DNA of 64,000 nt from Rhizobium sp. Root708 (GTDB lineage: Bacteria > Pseudomonadota > Alphaproteobacteria > Rhizobiales > Rhizobiaceae). Within the stretch, counting starts at the first letter, position 1; each line of letters starts with the position of its first letter. A program made the translations under genes and the position numbers. Below the pieces are notes generated by a model. The model ran no database searches. It saw only the letters and a program-made list of their open reading frames with translations, and was not told the origin of the DNA. The stretch lies in NCBI RefSeq assembly GCF_001429725.1, contig NZ_LMHV01000012.1, positions 62,875-126,874 of the forward strand, written 5' to 3'. Of this stretch, positions 8,441 to 18,420 are shown piece by piece.

Positions 8441-8783
8441 CGATAATGCTGGCCGGACCGCGAGGATAGCAATCTTACGCCGCGAAAAGATACCGCAGCA
8501 ATTTCAGCTGTTTGTTGATTCGACTCTTCTCCATCTATCCCCATCGCAATTGCCCAACCCATACTGATCACGTCATTGGACAGGGAGCCGGGTCGCGAAC
8601 CGGATCTCACAAAACTGGTCGAAAGTCCGGCGTTCGATGATGGTTGCAGAAGAGGGATCGCAAGTCGTCAGGGCCGGCGATCCACCGCATCGGAAAGGCC
8701 GAGAGACGCTCCTGTCGGCCCGGAAGTGCGGAAATCTCGATGCGACCGGGCAGGCTGCACCGCCTGACAATCCCAATCCAACA
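8441..8783. other. Intergenic stretch with no recognised gene
   Basis: This 343-base gap lies between the convergent thermonuclease-like gene and the short reverse gene that follows. Reading frames on both strands are broken or low-complexity, and I see no clear terminator, RNA gene or repeat. It has the look of decayed accessory sequence, but I cannot assign a parent gene. Confidence 0.4.
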
Positions 8784-9005
8784 CTACTGCCGCCTGCCTG
8801 TTCCCAGCCAGACCACGCCGCCCCGGATCATTTCGGCGCGGGGCTTGGTGGTGTCCGGTGGGAGAATACGATGGACAACCTTGTTCGACAGATTTGCGGT
8901 TTCCCGATAGCTGCGCATCGAGCTGCCGGTATCCTCCGGTTCGAGCAGGCGAAACCCAAGTCGCGCCTGCTCCAGAGACCCGAACGCGCGATGCGCCCGG
9001 GTCAA
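8784..9005 (-). CDS. Short hypothetical protein, possibly a real small gene
   Basis: A 73-residue reading frame beginning MTRAHRAFGSLEQ from a TTG codon 9 bases after the VOC gene stop. Codon third positions are GC-rich and the residues are varied, so it looks coding, but I recognise no family. It could also be a gene remnant. There is no convincing ribosome-binding site; translation could depend on coupling to the gene upstream. Confidence 0.3.
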   Translation of the reverse strand: MTRAHRAFGSLEQARLGFRLLEPEDTGSSMRSYRETANLSNKVVHRILPPDTTKPRAEMIRGGVVWLGTGRRQ

Positions 9006-9014
9006 AGCGTCGGC

Positions 9015-9392
9015 CTAGATTGCCTGTCCGACATCGATACGGTTGCCATCCGGATCCTCGAACACGAAGGCGCGCAGGCCATAGTCCTTGTCCTGCAACC
9101 GCTTGATGATCCGCGCGCCATGCGCCTTGCACAGCGTATAGAGAGCATCCGCATCGTCGACCATGAGATGGGCGACGTTGAAGTTGGGCGTTTCGTGGTT
9201 CGGCTGCAACGTCAGATGCAGTTCGGCGGCATCGCGCTTCAGGATAACGAAACCGACCGGGTTGCCGTTTTCGAACACCTTGGTTAAGCCCAGGACGCCG
9301 CTGTAAAAGTCCATTGCCCGACGGATATCTTTTACGGGAAGCATCGCGGCGATGCGTCCGAAGCGGACACCGTGATCAGCGATCTCTTTCAT
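9015..9392 (-). CDS. VOC (glyoxalase/bleomycin-resistance) family protein
   Basis: A 125-residue single-module protein of the vicinal oxygen chelate superfamily. Two beta-alpha-beta-beta-beta repeats can be traced: MLPVKDIRRAMDFYSGVLG in the first half and HLMVDDADALYTLCKAHG in the second, ending FEDPDGNRIDV with the usual terminal Glu metal ligand. Such proteins bind a metal and act as lyases, dioxygenases or drug-binding proteins; the substrate cannot be read from sequence. The ATG follows AAGGAG. Confidence 0.88.
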   Translation of the reverse strand: MKEIADHGVRFGRIAAMLPVKDIRRAMDFYSGVLGLTKVFENGNPVGFVILKRDAAELHLTLQPNHETPNFNVAHLMVDDADALYTLCKAHGARIIKRLQDKDYGLRAFVFEDPDGNRIDVGQAI

Positions 9393-9639
9393 CGCTCAAT
9401 CTCCTTCTGAGACGTCGCGAATGGATCCGGCGGTGCGGAAGACCATGCGCGCGCTCCAATGTTTCAACATGAAGGGCGGTGCCTACAGGCGTATCTATAG
9501 CTACCGACGTGTCGTGTCGCAATCGCCGGCTTCCTCGGTAGTTGCACCCGTGGCTTATCTTCGTAAGAAGCCAAGTCCTGGCATTGTCGGGGACTGGCGG
9601 TCACCTATGGCGCCCGCCAGCCGTTCATGCTCCGGGAAG

Positions 9640-12054
9640 TCACTCCCCTTCGCTGCGTCCAGCCACGATCTCGCGCTTGCCGACATGGTTTGCCGGGCCG
9701 ACGAGACCTTCTTTTTCCATGCGTTCGACGAGCGAAGCCGCACGGTTGTAGCCGATGCCGAGGCGGCGCTGGATGTAGGAGGTCGAGCACTTCTTGTCGC
9801 GCAGGACGACCTTGACCGCCTGCTGGTAGAGTTCGTCGCCGTCCTCGGAGCCCATGGCGCTCTTGTCGAAGACCGCGCTGTCCTCTTCCTCGCCGCCGTC
9901 CTCATCCTCGTCAGCCGTAACGGTATCGAGATATTCAGGGCGACCCTGCGTCTTCAGATGTGCCACGACCTTCTCGACTTCGGCATCCGAAACGAACGGG
10001 CCGTGGACGCGCGAAATCCGCCCGCCGCCTTGCATGTGCAGCATGTCGCCCTGGCCGAGCAGCTGTTCGGCGCCCTGTTCGCCAAGGATGGTGCGGCTGT
10101 CGATCTTCGAGGTCACCTGGAAGGAGATGCGGGTCGGGAAGTTCGCCTTGATCGTGCCGGTGATGACGTCGACCGAGGGGCGCTGTGTTGCCATGATCAG
10201 GTGGATGCCCGCCGCACGCGCCATCTGCGCCAGACGCTGGATCGCGCCTTCGATTTCCTTGCCGGCAACCATCATCAGGTCGGCCATCTCGTCGACGATG
10301 ACGACGATGTAAGGCATCGGCGTCAGGTCCATCTCTTGGCTCTCCTCGATCGGAGCGCCGGTGCTTCTGTCGAAGCCGGTCTGGACCATGACGTGGATGG
10401 TTTCGCCCTTGTCGCGCGCCTGCGCCACGCGGCTATTGTAGCCGTCGATATTGCGCACGCCGAGGCGCGACATCTTGCGATAGCGATCCTCCATCTCGCG
10501 CACCGCCCACTTCAGCGCCATCACGGCCTTCTTGGGGTCGGTAACGACAGGCGTCAGAAGATGCGGGATGCCGTCATAGACGGAGAGTTCCAGCATCTTC
10601 GGATCGACCATGATCAGGCGGCACTGTTCCGGCGACAGCCGGTAGAGCAGCGACAGGATCATCGTGTTGATGGCGACGGACTTGCCCGAGCCGGTGGTGC
10701 CGGCGACGAGCAGATGCGGCATCTTCGCAAGCTCGGCGATGACGGGCTCGCCGCCGATCGTCTTGCCGAGACCGAGCGCCAGCTTGTAGCCGCTCTTCTC
10801 GAAATCCTGGCTTTCGATCATCTCGCGGAAATAGACGGTTTCGCGCAGCGCGTTCGGCAGTTCGATGCCGATGACGTTGCGGCCGGGCACGACGGCGACA
10901 CGCGCCGACAGCGCCGACATCGAGCGGGCGATGTCGTCGGCCAGGCCGATGACGCGGGAGGACTTGACGCCCGGTGCCGGCTCGAACTCGTAAAGCGTGA
11001 CGACGGGGCCGGGGCGGACATGGATGATCTCGCCCTTGATGCCGAAATCCTCAAGCACGCTTTCGAGCAGGCCGGCGTTTTGCTCCAGGGCCTCCTGGGA
11101 CATGATTTCGCCAACGCGCTCGGGCGGCTCCTGCAGCAGCGAATGCGACGGGAATTCGTAGCCTGAAGCGTCGACCCTCGGAGGAACGACCTTAGGCACG
11201 GCAAAGCGGGGCAGCGGCGCAAGCGGCTGCGGCGCCAGCGTGCGAACCGGCAACGGCGCGATCGGCTGCGACCTGGCTTGCGGAGCCGTTACCTGAACGA
11301 TCGGAGCCGGGGCGGGCTCCGGCTCGACGGTTACGATCGGCACTAGCGCCGGCGCTACGACCGCGACCGGAGGTTCCGGCACGATGGCGACGGGTGCCAC
11401 GACCGGCTGCTTGCCGGGACGCCATTCCATGATGCGGAAACGGCTGATGATCGATTCGGCACTGACCTCAGCCCTCTGGATCACGACGGGCGGAACCGGA
11501 ACGGGAAGAGGGGCGGGCGCTGCCGCGACTTCGTCGAACGACATGGCTTCCCAGAACGCGAAATCCGAGATGGATGCGAGACGCGGTGACGCGTGCAGGG
11601 TGCTTGCGGCAGCTTCGACCATCGGGATTTCGACCGGCAGCCGTCTGACGACAATGGCCCCCAGGGCCGGAGCCGCTTCGGGCACATAGATGTCGAACGG
11701 CACATCGACCACGACAGGCGCCTGCGGCTGGGCGTAGACGGTGGCTGGCGGCTGTATCTGCACGCGCGGTTGCACCTGCGCGGTTTCAGCCGCTACGCAG
11801 GGTGTCGGTGGCACCGCAATGTCGGCCTGAGGCTTCTGAACAGCCTCCGCCTGTACCCGGCGAGGATTGATCTGGCTCTCGGGCGTACGCGTGAAGCGCA
11901 CGTTCGGAGCCAGCGAGAAATTGTTCTGCCAGATCGGGGGCGTCGGCTTCTCGCCGGCAACCTCGTCGTGTCGCTGTTCGCCGGCGACTTCCGTCTGAAT
12001 GTCCCCGGCGTCCGTCTGATTGTTTCTAGGAAAGCGCATGCGACCGCTACTCAC
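9640..12054 (-). CDS. ftsK: FtsK/SpoIIIE-family DNA translocase lacking the N-terminal membrane domain
   Basis: About 804 residues. The C-terminal half is a full FtsK motor: Walker [10 protein letters not shown], Walker [14 protein letters not shown], then the winged-helix gamma domain ([22 protein letters not shown]) that reads KOPS sites. The first 300 residues are a proline- and alanine-rich linker without any hydrophobic segment, unlike the four membrane spans of canonical FtsK. Rhizobia often carry two ftsK-like genes, so this is probably the soluble paralogue. It would pump DNA during chromosome segregation, perhaps recruited through its linker. The start is a GTG; an ATG at 12039 is possible. 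No membrane-coding sequence is seen upstream. Confidence 0.9.
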   Translation of the reverse strand: MSSGRMRFPRNNQTDAGDIQTEVAGEQRHDEVAGEKPTPPIWQNNFSLAPNVRFTRTPESQINPRRVQAEAVQKPQADIAVPPTPCVAAETAQVQPRVQIQPPATVYAQPQAPVVVDVPFDIYVPEAAPALGAIVVRRLPVEIPMVEAAASTLHASPRLASISDFAFWEAMSFDEVAAAPAPLPVPVPPVVIQRAEVSAESIISRFRIMEWRPGKQPVVAPVAIVPEPPVAVVAPALVPIVTVEPEPAPAPIVQVTAPQARSQPIAPLPVRTLAPQPLAPLPRFAVPKVVPPRVDASGYEFPSHSLLQEPPERVGEIMSQEALEQNAGLLESVLEDFGIKGEIIHVRPGPVVTLYEFEPAPGVKSSRVIGLADDIARSMSALSARVAVVPGRNVIGIELPNALRETVYFREMIESQDFEKSGYKLALGLGKTIGGEPVIAELAKMPHLLVAGTTGSGKSVAINTMILSLLYRLSPEQCRLIMVDPKMLELSVYDGIPHLLTPVVTDPKKAVMALKWAVREMEDRYRKMSRLGVRNIDGYNSRVAQARDKGETIHVMVQTGFDRSTGAPIEESQEMDLTPMPYIVVIVDEMADLMMVAGKEIEGAIQRLAQMARAAGIHLIMATQRPSVDVITGTIKANFPTRISFQVTSKIDSRTILGEQGAEQLLGQGDMLHMQGGGRISRVHGPFVSDAEVEKVVAHLKTQGRPEYLDTVTADEDEDGGEEEDSAVFDKSAMGSEDGDELYQQAVKVVLRDKKCSTSYIQRRLGIGYNRAASLVERMEKEGLVGPANHVGKREIVAGRSEGE

Positions 12055-12211
12055 TCATGATTAGCAACTATTACCCACTTCCGGATTAGGAAATGAAGGT
12101 TAATAAGTTCCTTCCGAGGCAGTCGTCCGCGAACCCTGAAATCGTCGATAATGACGAAATATCAATTGCTTGAGTGAAGTATAAAATTTTAAGGTATTTT
12201 CGACGAAGCGC

Positions 12212-15208
12212 TCAGTGCGCCTCGTCCCAGTTGCTGGCGGCGCGCGCGTCGACCTTCAGCGGCACGCGCATTTCCAAAGCCGGCATGGCGGCATTTTCCA
12301 TGACGGAGACGATGATCGGCGTGGCCTTCTCGACATCCGCGTCCTCGACTTCGAAAATCAATTCGTCGTGCACTTGCAACAGCATGCGCACGCGCTCGCC
12401 AAGCCCGGCTTCACTGAGTGCCGGTTCCATCTTGATCATCGCGCGGCGGATGATATCGGCCGCCGACCCCTGGATCGGCGCGTTGATGGCCGCACGCTCG
12501 TTGAAGGCGCGTACCGACGGGTTGGAGGAGCGAATCTCCGGATAGTTGATTCGCCGCCCGAAGATCGTCTCGACATAGCCCTTGTCGCGCGCCATCTGCT
12601 TGCGGCTGTCCATGTAGTCGCGAATGCCGGGGAAGCGCTCGAAGTACCGCTTGATGTAATCGCTTGCTTCCGAGCGTTCGATCGACAGCTGGTTGGCAAG
12701 GCCGAAGGCCGAAATGCCGTAGATGATGCCGAAGTTGATCGCCTTGGCGCGGCGGCGCACGTCCGAGGGCATGCCTTCGACCGGCACGCTGAACATTTCC
12801 GAGGCCGTCATCGCATGAATGTCGATACCGTCGGCAAAGGCCTGCGTCAGCTGCGGAATGTGCGCGACATGCGCCAGAACGCGCAATTCGATCTGGCTGT
12901 AGTCGGCGGAAATGAGCTTGTGTCCCGGCGCGGCGATGAAGGCCGTGCGGATCTTGCGACCCTCCGCGGTGCGAACCGGGATGTTCTGCAGGTTTGGTTC
13001 CGACGAGGAGAGGCGGCCTGTCGTGGTTGATGCCAGCGAATAGGATGTGTGAACCCGCTTCGTCTGCGGATGGATGTATCCCGGCAGGGCGTCGGTATAG
13101 GTCGACTTCAGCTTGGTAAGCTGGCGCCAGTCGACGATCTTGCGCGGCAGTTCGAACCCGGCCGCCGCCAGATCCTCGAGAACGCTGGCCGAGGTGGACC
13201 ATTGACCCGTTTTCGTCTTGGTGCCGCCCTCGAGCCCCATCTTGCCGAACAGGATGTCGCCAAGCTGCTTCGGCGAGCCGATGGTAAAGCGCCCGCCGGC
13301 AAGCTTGAAGATCTCGTCCTCGAGCGCGGCAGCCCCTTGTGCGAGTTCGCCGGAGAGACGCGACAGGATCTGCCGATCCACCGTTATGCCACGCTCCTCC
13401 ATATGTGCGAGCACGGGCAGCAGCGGGCGCTCGAGCCGTTCGTACACGCTCGTCAGCTTGTCGGCGGCAAGCCGCGGCTTCAGTACCATCCACAGGCGAA
13501 GCGTGATGTCGGCATCCTCGGCCGCATAGTGCGTCGCCCGGTCGATGTCGACGAGATCGAAGGTCACGTTCGACTTGCCGCTGCCGGCAACGTCCTTGTA
13601 GGCGATCGGCTTGTGTCCGAGGAACTTTTCCGACAGCGGATCCATCCCGTGGGCGCCGGTTCCGGCGTCGAGCACATAAGAGATCAGCATGGTGTCGTCG
13701 AAGTTCTTGGTCTCGACGCCATAGCGCTTCAGCAGCAGGTAGTCGTATTTCAGGTTCTGCGCGACCTTCAGCACGGACGCGTCCTCGAGCAATGCCTTTA
13801 GGCGCGGCAGCGCATCGCGCATCGGAATCTGATTGTCCGCAAGGCCGCCGCCGAGAAGATCGCCGTAGCCGGTCTTGTGCGTAAGCGGCACGTAGGCCGC
13901 GCGGATAGTGGTGCCGGTCGAATTCTTGGCATTGTCGGCGATCGCCATCGAGAAGCCGACGAGTTCGGCCTGCATCGCGTCGAGCGAGGTGGTTTCCGTG
14001 TCGAAGGCAACCAGCCCCGTCTGCCGCGCATCGGCGATCCATTGGTCGAGGATGGCGAGGTCGCGGATCGTCACGTAGCGGGAATGGTCGAACGGCAGCG
14101 ACGCGAACGCCTCGGCGCGGCTCTGTGCCAGCGACGCCGGCTGGAACACGCCTTCTCCACCAGCTTCCTTCGCCTTGGCTGGAACCGGCACGCTGTCGCC
14201 AACGACATCGGGAACACCGCCGGCAACCGGAGCGGGCGCGGCGGCGTCGAGATCCGGCCCGTGAGCCGCGGCACCCCATTCGACCTGAACGTCCACCGCA
14301 TCGATCGCGCCGGCGTCGCATTCGCAGGCGTCCGCGACGCGTCGCGTCAGCGAGGTGAACTGCATGGCCTTCAGGAAGCCGATCAGCTTCGGCCCGTCCT
14401 GCTTTTCGAGCACCAGATCCTGGATCGTCAGATCGAGCGGTACGTCGGTTCGCAGGCGAACGAGCTCGCGCGACAGTCTTGCCTTGTCGGCGTTCTCGAT
14501 GATGGTCTGCCGGCGCTTCTCCTGCTTGATCTCGGTTGCCCGGTCGAGCAGCGTATCGAGGTCGCCGTACTCCGCCAGAAGCTGGGCGGCCGTTTTCGGG
14601 CCGATGCCCGGAATGCCAGGCACGTTGTCGACCGAGTCGCCGGTCATTGCCTGGAGATCGATCATCTTCTCCGGCGGCACGCCCCACTTCTCGACGACAT
14701 CAGGGACGCCGATCTGCTTGTCCTTCATGCTGTCGTACATGTGGACGTTTTGCGTAACGAGCTGCATCAAATCCTTGTCGGACGAAACGATCGTGACGTC
14801 GGCGCCGACCGCCTCCGCCTGCCTTGCATAGGTGGCGATGATGTCGTCGGCCTCGAAGCCCTCGACCTCAATGCAGGGCAGGTTGAAGGCCCGCGTCGCC
14901 TGCCGGATCAGTCCGAACTGCGGAACTAGCTCTTCCGGCGGTGCCGAGCGGTTGGCCTTGTAGGCGTCGTACAGGTCCTTGCGAAAGGTTTTCGACGAAT
15001 AGTCGAAGATCACGGCCAAGTGCGTCGGCGTCACGCCGACGGAAGTGTCGCGTGCATCCGTCAGCAATTTCCACAGCATGTTGCAGAAACCGGAGACGGC
15101 CCCGACGGGCAGGCCGTCGGATTTGCGCGTCAGTGGCGGAAGTGCGTGAAAGGCCCGAAATATGAAGCCGGAACCGTCGACAAGGAAAAGATGATCGCCT
15201 TTTTTCAT
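12212..15208 (-). CDS. polA: DNA polymerase I
   Basis: Repair and Okazaki-fragment polymerase of about 998 residues with all three domains. The 5'-3' exonuclease starts LFLVDGSGFIFRAFHALPP and covers about the first 290 residues. A 3'-5' exonuclease follows with its motifs intact: FDTETTSLD, NLKYD and YAAEDAD, so proofreading is likely active. The polymerase domain has motif A DYSQIELR, motif B RRAKAINFGIIYG and motif C QVHDELIFEV. The start at 15208 (MKKGDHLF) matches the family; the in-frame extension to 15238 adds residues not seen in homologues. Confidence 0.97.
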   Translation of the reverse strand: MKKGDHLFLVDGSGFIFRAFHALPPLTRKSDGLPVGAVSGFCNMLWKLLTDARDTSVGVTPTHLAVIFDYSSKTFRKDLYDAYKANRSAPPEELVPQFGLIRQATRAFNLPCIEVEGFEADDIIATYARQAEAVGADVTIVSSDKDLMQLVTQNVHMYDSMKDKQIGVPDVVEKWGVPPEKMIDLQAMTGDSVDNVPGIPGIGPKTAAQLLAEYGDLDTLLDRATEIKQEKRRQTIIENADKARLSRELVRLRTDVPLDLTIQDLVLEKQDGPKLIGFLKAMQFTSLTRRVADACECDAGAIDAVDVQVEWGAAAHGPDLDAAAPAPVAGGVPDVVGDSVPVPAKAKEAGGEGVFQPASLAQSRAEAFASLPFDHSRYVTIRDLAILDQWIADARQTGLVAFDTETTSLDAMQAELVGFSMAIADNAKNSTGTTIRAAYVPLTHKTGYGDLLGGGLADNQIPMRDALPRLKALLEDASVLKVAQNLKYDYLLLKRYGVETKNFDDTMLISYVLDAGTGAHGMDPLSEKFLGHKPIAYKDVAGSGKSNVTFDLVDIDRATHYAAEDADITLRLWMVLKPRLAADKLTSVYERLERPLLPVLAHMEERGITVDRQILSRLSGELAQGAAALEDEIFKLAGGRFTIGSPKQLGDILFGKMGLEGGTKTKTGQWSTSASVLEDLAAAGFELPRKIVDWRQLTKLKSTYTDALPGYIHPQTKRVHTSYSLASTTTGRLSSSEPNLQNIPVRTAEGRKIRTAFIAAPGHKLISADYSQIELRVLAHVAHIPQLTQAFADGIDIHAMTASEMFSVPVEGMPSDVRRRAKAINFGIIYGISAFGLANQLSIERSEASDYIKRYFERFPGIRDYMDSRKQMARDKGYVETIFGRRINYPEIRSSNPSVRAFNERAAINAPIQGSAADIIRRAMIKMEPALSEAGLGERVRMLLQVHDELIFEVEDADVEKATPIIVSVMENAAMPALEMRVPLKVDARAASNWDEAH

Positions 15209-15320
15209 GGCAGCATGGATAGCGTGCCGCCTTTGCAAGGTCCATATAAACTTGGGCGGCCAAAAAGATTCTGACTCACCAAACTGTTACCAAAATGTAA
15301 TAGTCAAATGATAATTCTCC

Positions 15321-15349
15321 CTTGAAAAGCCACATTCGGAATCACAAAT
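15321..15349 (+). promoter_or_regulatory. Putative sigma-70-type promoter for the polA-marR intergenic RNA
   Basis: A -35-like CTTGAA at 15321-15326 and a -10-like ACAAAT at 15344-15349 are separated by 17 bases. Rhizobial small RNAs commonly have a CTTGAC-type -35. It would start transcription near 15356, just before the paired hairpins described next. The -10 is a poor match, so this is tentative. Confidence 0.4.
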
Positions 15350-15355
15350 CAGCAT

Positions 15356-15510
15356 TACCGACGGCAGATCATTGATCGCGTCGCGGGTCTGATAGCCGGC
15401 TTGTCCCCCGCCGCGTCGGACTTGGACAAAGGCCTCATCCCCTCTCCGGGCCTTTGTCCCCATTTTTAAGCCGCCATAGCCAACCTCCAGGCTATGGCGG
15501 CTTTGTTTTT
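15356..15510 (+). ncRNA. Probable trans-encoded small RNA, alpha-r7 (Smr7C)-like
   Basis: The polA/marR gap holds two stable stem-loops in tandem. The first pairs GGACAAAGGCC with GGCCTTTGTCC at 15425-15459; the second pairs AAGCCGCCATAGCC with GGCTATGGCGGCTT and runs into a T-rich tract. From the putative start to the T-tract is about 155 bases. From memory, the alpha-r7 family of rhizobial sRNAs (type member Smr7C of Sinorhizobium meliloti) lies between polA and a marR-type gene and is about 150 bases long, so position, size and structure all agree. I have not aligned it. Confidence 0.65.
15468..15510 (+). terminator. Strong Rho-independent terminator of the intergenic RNA
   Basis: A 14-base perfect stem (15468-15481 with 15490-15503), 8-base loop and the tail TTGTTTTTC. 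It would end the small RNA upstream of marR. Confidence 0.85.
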
Positions 15511-15612
15511 CTGCTCTATCTCAAGCTGTATGAAGCGGAATGAACATTTTTTGATGCATCGCATACGATTTGTTGCATTGCTCAGGGTCGGTTTTTGGGC
15601 CTAAGTGAGAAA

Positions 15613-16044
15613 ATGGGATTTGATCGAATGGACTCGGGAGCCTATCTCGCCAGCCAATTGGCCAAAGGCTTTGCCCGCTCGCTCCAGCAGCGTGCGGCAA
15701 GGCTTGGTTTCTCTCCCGGTCAGTTTCCAATTCTTCTCGAACTGTGGGCCGAAGACGGCCTGACGCAGAAGCAGTTGCTGGCGCGCGTCGATATCGAACA
15801 GGCGACCATGGCCAACACCCTGTCGAGAATGGAGCGCGACGGCCTCATCGAGCGACGTCCCCATCCGTCGGACAAGAGAGCCCAGCTGATCTTCCTGACC
15901 GAAAAGTCACGGCGGATGGAAAAGGATGCCGTGGAAGCGGCGCAGCTGGCCGATCTCGCGCTTTTCGACGGCTTCAAGACCTTCGAGCGGGAACTCACCC
16001 TCGAATATATCAGGCGGCTTCTGGAAAACGCCAAGAAGCTCTGA
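15613..16044 (+). CDS. MarR family transcriptional regulator
   Basis: A winged-helix MarR-type protein of about 143 residues. The HTH and wing are visible as LTQKQLLARVDIEQATMANTLSRMERDGLIERRPHPSDKRAQ, with the DKR wing tip. Ligand and targets are unknown. The ATG at 15613 is preferred to the TTG at 15595; another ATG lies at 15628. It is convergent with the MHYT-GGDEF-EAL gene, with only 6 bases between them. Confidence 0.9.
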   Translation: MGFDRMDSGAYLASQLAKGFARSLQQRAARLGFSPGQFPILLELWAEDGLTQKQLLARVDIEQATMANTLSRMERDGLIERRPHPSDKRAQLIFLTEKSRRMEKDAVEAAQLADLALFDGFKTFERELTLEYIRRLLENAKKL

Positions 16045-16050
16045 CCAATC

Positions 16051-18420
16051 CTACTTGATCGCCGCGGTCGGCCTCAGGTGGCGCGGCTCGGCTCTGGCGG
16101 CAAGATAGCTCTCGCGCGCCGCCATCTTCACGCTTGGCTCGATATCCGGTTTCCCGAGCAGCAGGCCCTGGATCTGCTGGCAGCCTTCGTTCGTCACGAT
16201 CTGACGCTGCATCTCCGTCTCGACGCCCTCGGTCACCACTTGGATGCCGAGGCTGTGTCCGAGGCCGATGATGGCGCGGACGATGGAGCGGGCGGCGGGG
16301 TCGTGTTCCAGTATGCCCGTGAAGCTCCTGTCGACCTTGATCTTGTCGAAGGGCAGGGCACGCAGGTTGGACAGCGAGGAGAAGCCGGTGCCGAAATCGT
16401 CCATGACGATGCGGATGCCGAGATCGTGCAGGCGCATCAATGTCGAGATCGTGGCCTTCCTGTCGCGCACGAAGGCGGCTTCGGTGATTTCCAGTTCCAG
16501 TCGCTCCGGCGCCAGGCCGGTTTCCTGCAGGATGCTGGCGATGCGGTCGTAGAGGTTCGGCAGCATGAATTGCACCGGTGAGACGTTGACCGCGATCGAA
16601 AGCGGCTGCGGCCACCGTGAGGCCTCGATGCACGCCTCTCTCAGCACCCATTCGCCGAGCTGGATGATGGTGCCGCTCTCTTCGGCGATCGTGATGAAGA
16701 TGCTGGGCTCGCTCGTGCCGTGCCCGGGCCGGTTCCATCGCATCAGCGCCTCGTAGCCGCTGACAGCCGAGCTTACGCTGTCGAGGATCGGCTGGTAGTG
16801 GACATAAAGCTGATTGCGGGTGATCGCATGCCGCAGCTCGTTCTCAATCTCGCGGCGTGCCTTGATCGAGGCATCCATTTCCGCGTCGAAGAAGCAGGCT
16901 TTGCCGCGACCCGCATGCTTTGCGCGGTAAAGGGCCGTATCGGCATTGCCGCACAGCTGTTCGACGGTCTCGCCGTCGGCGGGATAGACGGCAATGCCGA
17001 CGCTGACGCCGACCGCTGTCGGATCGCGGGCGATGTCCATTTCGGCGGCAACGCCGTCCAGTATCTGGTCGGCGAGACGCCGCCCGCCGTCCGGCTGTCT
17101 CTGCCCGGTCTGTATGATCGCGAACTCGTCGCCGCCCAGGCGGGCGATGGTTGCGCTCTCATCGACGACACGGCGCAGGATGGCCGCGACCTTGCACAGG
17201 ATCCGGTCCCCCTCGGCGTGCCCGAAGATGTCGTTGACTGCCTTGAATCGATCGAGATCGAGATAGAACACGGCGACCTGCGCCCGTTTTCGGCTGGCGA
17301 CCTGGATCGCCTGGCGCATGCGCGTGTCGAAAAGCGAGCGGTTCGGCAGGCCGGTCAGGACGTCGTGCTGCGCCAGATGCTCGATCATCTGTTCGGCGCG
17401 CTTGCGCTCCGTGAGATCGCGTATCGCCAGAACCTCGCAGGTGCGGCCTCGATAGACCATCCGCCGCGTCATGGTTTCGACCGGAATCTCGCGCTCTTCG
17501 CGCGTCGTCAGCAGCGTTTCGATGTTGCCCGTCGTGGCGCTGCCCGTCGTCATCAGTATTCCGTCCGGGCCTCGTCCGATGAGATCGGCAAGCGGCCAGC
17601 CGGAGAGCTGCTGAATGCGTTCGTTGGCATCGACGATGGTGCCCTCGTGCAGAACGAGCAGGCCTTCCATGGTGGCGTTCGCGAGACCGCGTAGGTCCGT
17701 CAGATGGCTCGCAAGGAAAACCGCGCCGAGTGCGAGGAGAATGAGCGAGGTCGAGACACCCATGACGATTGCCGCCACGGACTTCGGCTCAAGCATCGCA
17801 GTGGCGCTACGACCGGCGACCGGCACCAGCGTGATGCTGCTCATCGAGATGAAGTGCATCAGCGATATCGCCAGCACCATCGCGAGGGCCGAGACGATCA
17901 ACCTTTGTGCGCCCTTGAGCTTGCTGAAGGCGAGAAACGCAGCGCTCGTCAACGTCGCGCCGATCACCAGCGCCACGAGCGTCGCATAGAGATCGTAGAC
18001 GATGTCAACAGGGGCTTCGATCGCCTGCATGCCGGTCAGATGCATGGCACCGATGCCAAGCGCCATCAGCACGCCGCCGGACGCGAACGCATACCGGCTC
18101 GTTCCTTCGGAGGCAACGAGGATTGCCAGCAGCGACATGCCGATCGCGATGATGACCGAGAGGGCGGTCAGGCCGAGGCCGTAGGTAATCGGAAAGCCGC
18201 CGTCATAGGCGAGCATGGCGATGAAATGCGTCGCCCAGATGCCGACGCCGCAGGCAAATGCCGAAGCCATGATCCACAGACGCTGTTGGACCCGATCATA
18301 CTGCTGGGCCCTGAAGAGCAGCAGCATGGCTGTCAGATTGCCGATGAGGCAGACGACAACCGCGGCGACGATGAGGCGCCAGTCATGGTTGTCACGAATA
18401 CAGGTGATGACTGAAAACAT
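16051..18420 (-). CDS. MHYT-PAS-GGDEF-EAL membrane protein, cyclic-di-GMP turnover
   Basis: About 789 residues. The first 240 form a seven-span MHYT sensor with the repeated motifs ATHFIAML, GAMHLTG and SLMHFIS (residues about 63, 125, 187), whose His and Met are proposed to bind copper for O2, CO or NO sensing. A PAS-like segment follows (about 245-345). The diguanylate cyclase domain has an intact GGDEF at 429-433, and the phosphodiesterase domain has EAL at 557-559, so either or both activities are possible. No RxxD inhibitory site is present at the canonical distance before GGDEF. The start at 18420 is preceded by GAGGTG; the longer frame is rejected because its extra 58 residues look non-coding. 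Confidence 0.92.
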   Translation of the reverse strand: MFSVITCIRDNHDWRLIVAAVVVCLIGNLTAMLLLFRAQQYDRVQQRLWIMASAFACGVGIWATHFIAMLAYDGGFPITYGLGLTALSVIIAIGMSLLAILVASEGTSRYAFASGGVLMALGIGAMHLTGMQAIEAPVDIVYDLYATLVALVIGATLTSAAFLAFSKLKGAQRLIVSALAMVLAISLMHFISMSSITLVPVAGRSATAMLEPKSVAAIVMGVSTSLILLALGAVFLASHLTDLRGLANATMEGLLVLHEGTIVDANERIQQLSGWPLADLIGRGPDGILMTTGSATTGNIETLLTTREEREIPVETMTRRMVYRGRTCEVLAIRDLTERKRAEQMIEHLAQHDVLTGLPNRSLFDTRMRQAIQVASRKRAQVAVFYLDLDRFKAVNDIFGHAEGDRILCKVAAILRRVVDESATIARLGGDEFAIIQTGQRQPDGGRRLADQILDGVAAEMDIARDPTAVGVSVGIAVYPADGETVEQLCGNADTALYRAKHAGRGKACFFDAEMDASIKARREIENELRHAITRNQLYVHYQPILDSVSSAVSGYEALMRWNRPGHGTSEPSIFITIAEESGTIIQLGEWVLREACIEASRWPQPLSIAVNVSPVQFMLPNLYDRIASILQETGLAPERLELEITEAAFVRDRKATISTLMRLHDLGIRIVMDDFGTGFSSLSNLRALPFDKIKVDRSFTGILEHDPAARSIVRAIIGLGHSLGIQVVTEGVETEMQRQIVTNEGCQQIQGLLLGKPDIEPSVKMAARESYLAARAEPRHLRPTAAIK

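Noticed and set aside
9421..11166. Long forward open frame opposite ftsK
   Set aside because: Antisense shadow of the FtsK motor domain; composition dominated by Arg, Asp, His and Leu with no recognisable motif.
12411..14687. Long reverse frame of 758 codons inside polA, out of frame
   Set aside because: The polA frame is clearly coding with every polymerase motif; the other frame is Arg-rich noise.
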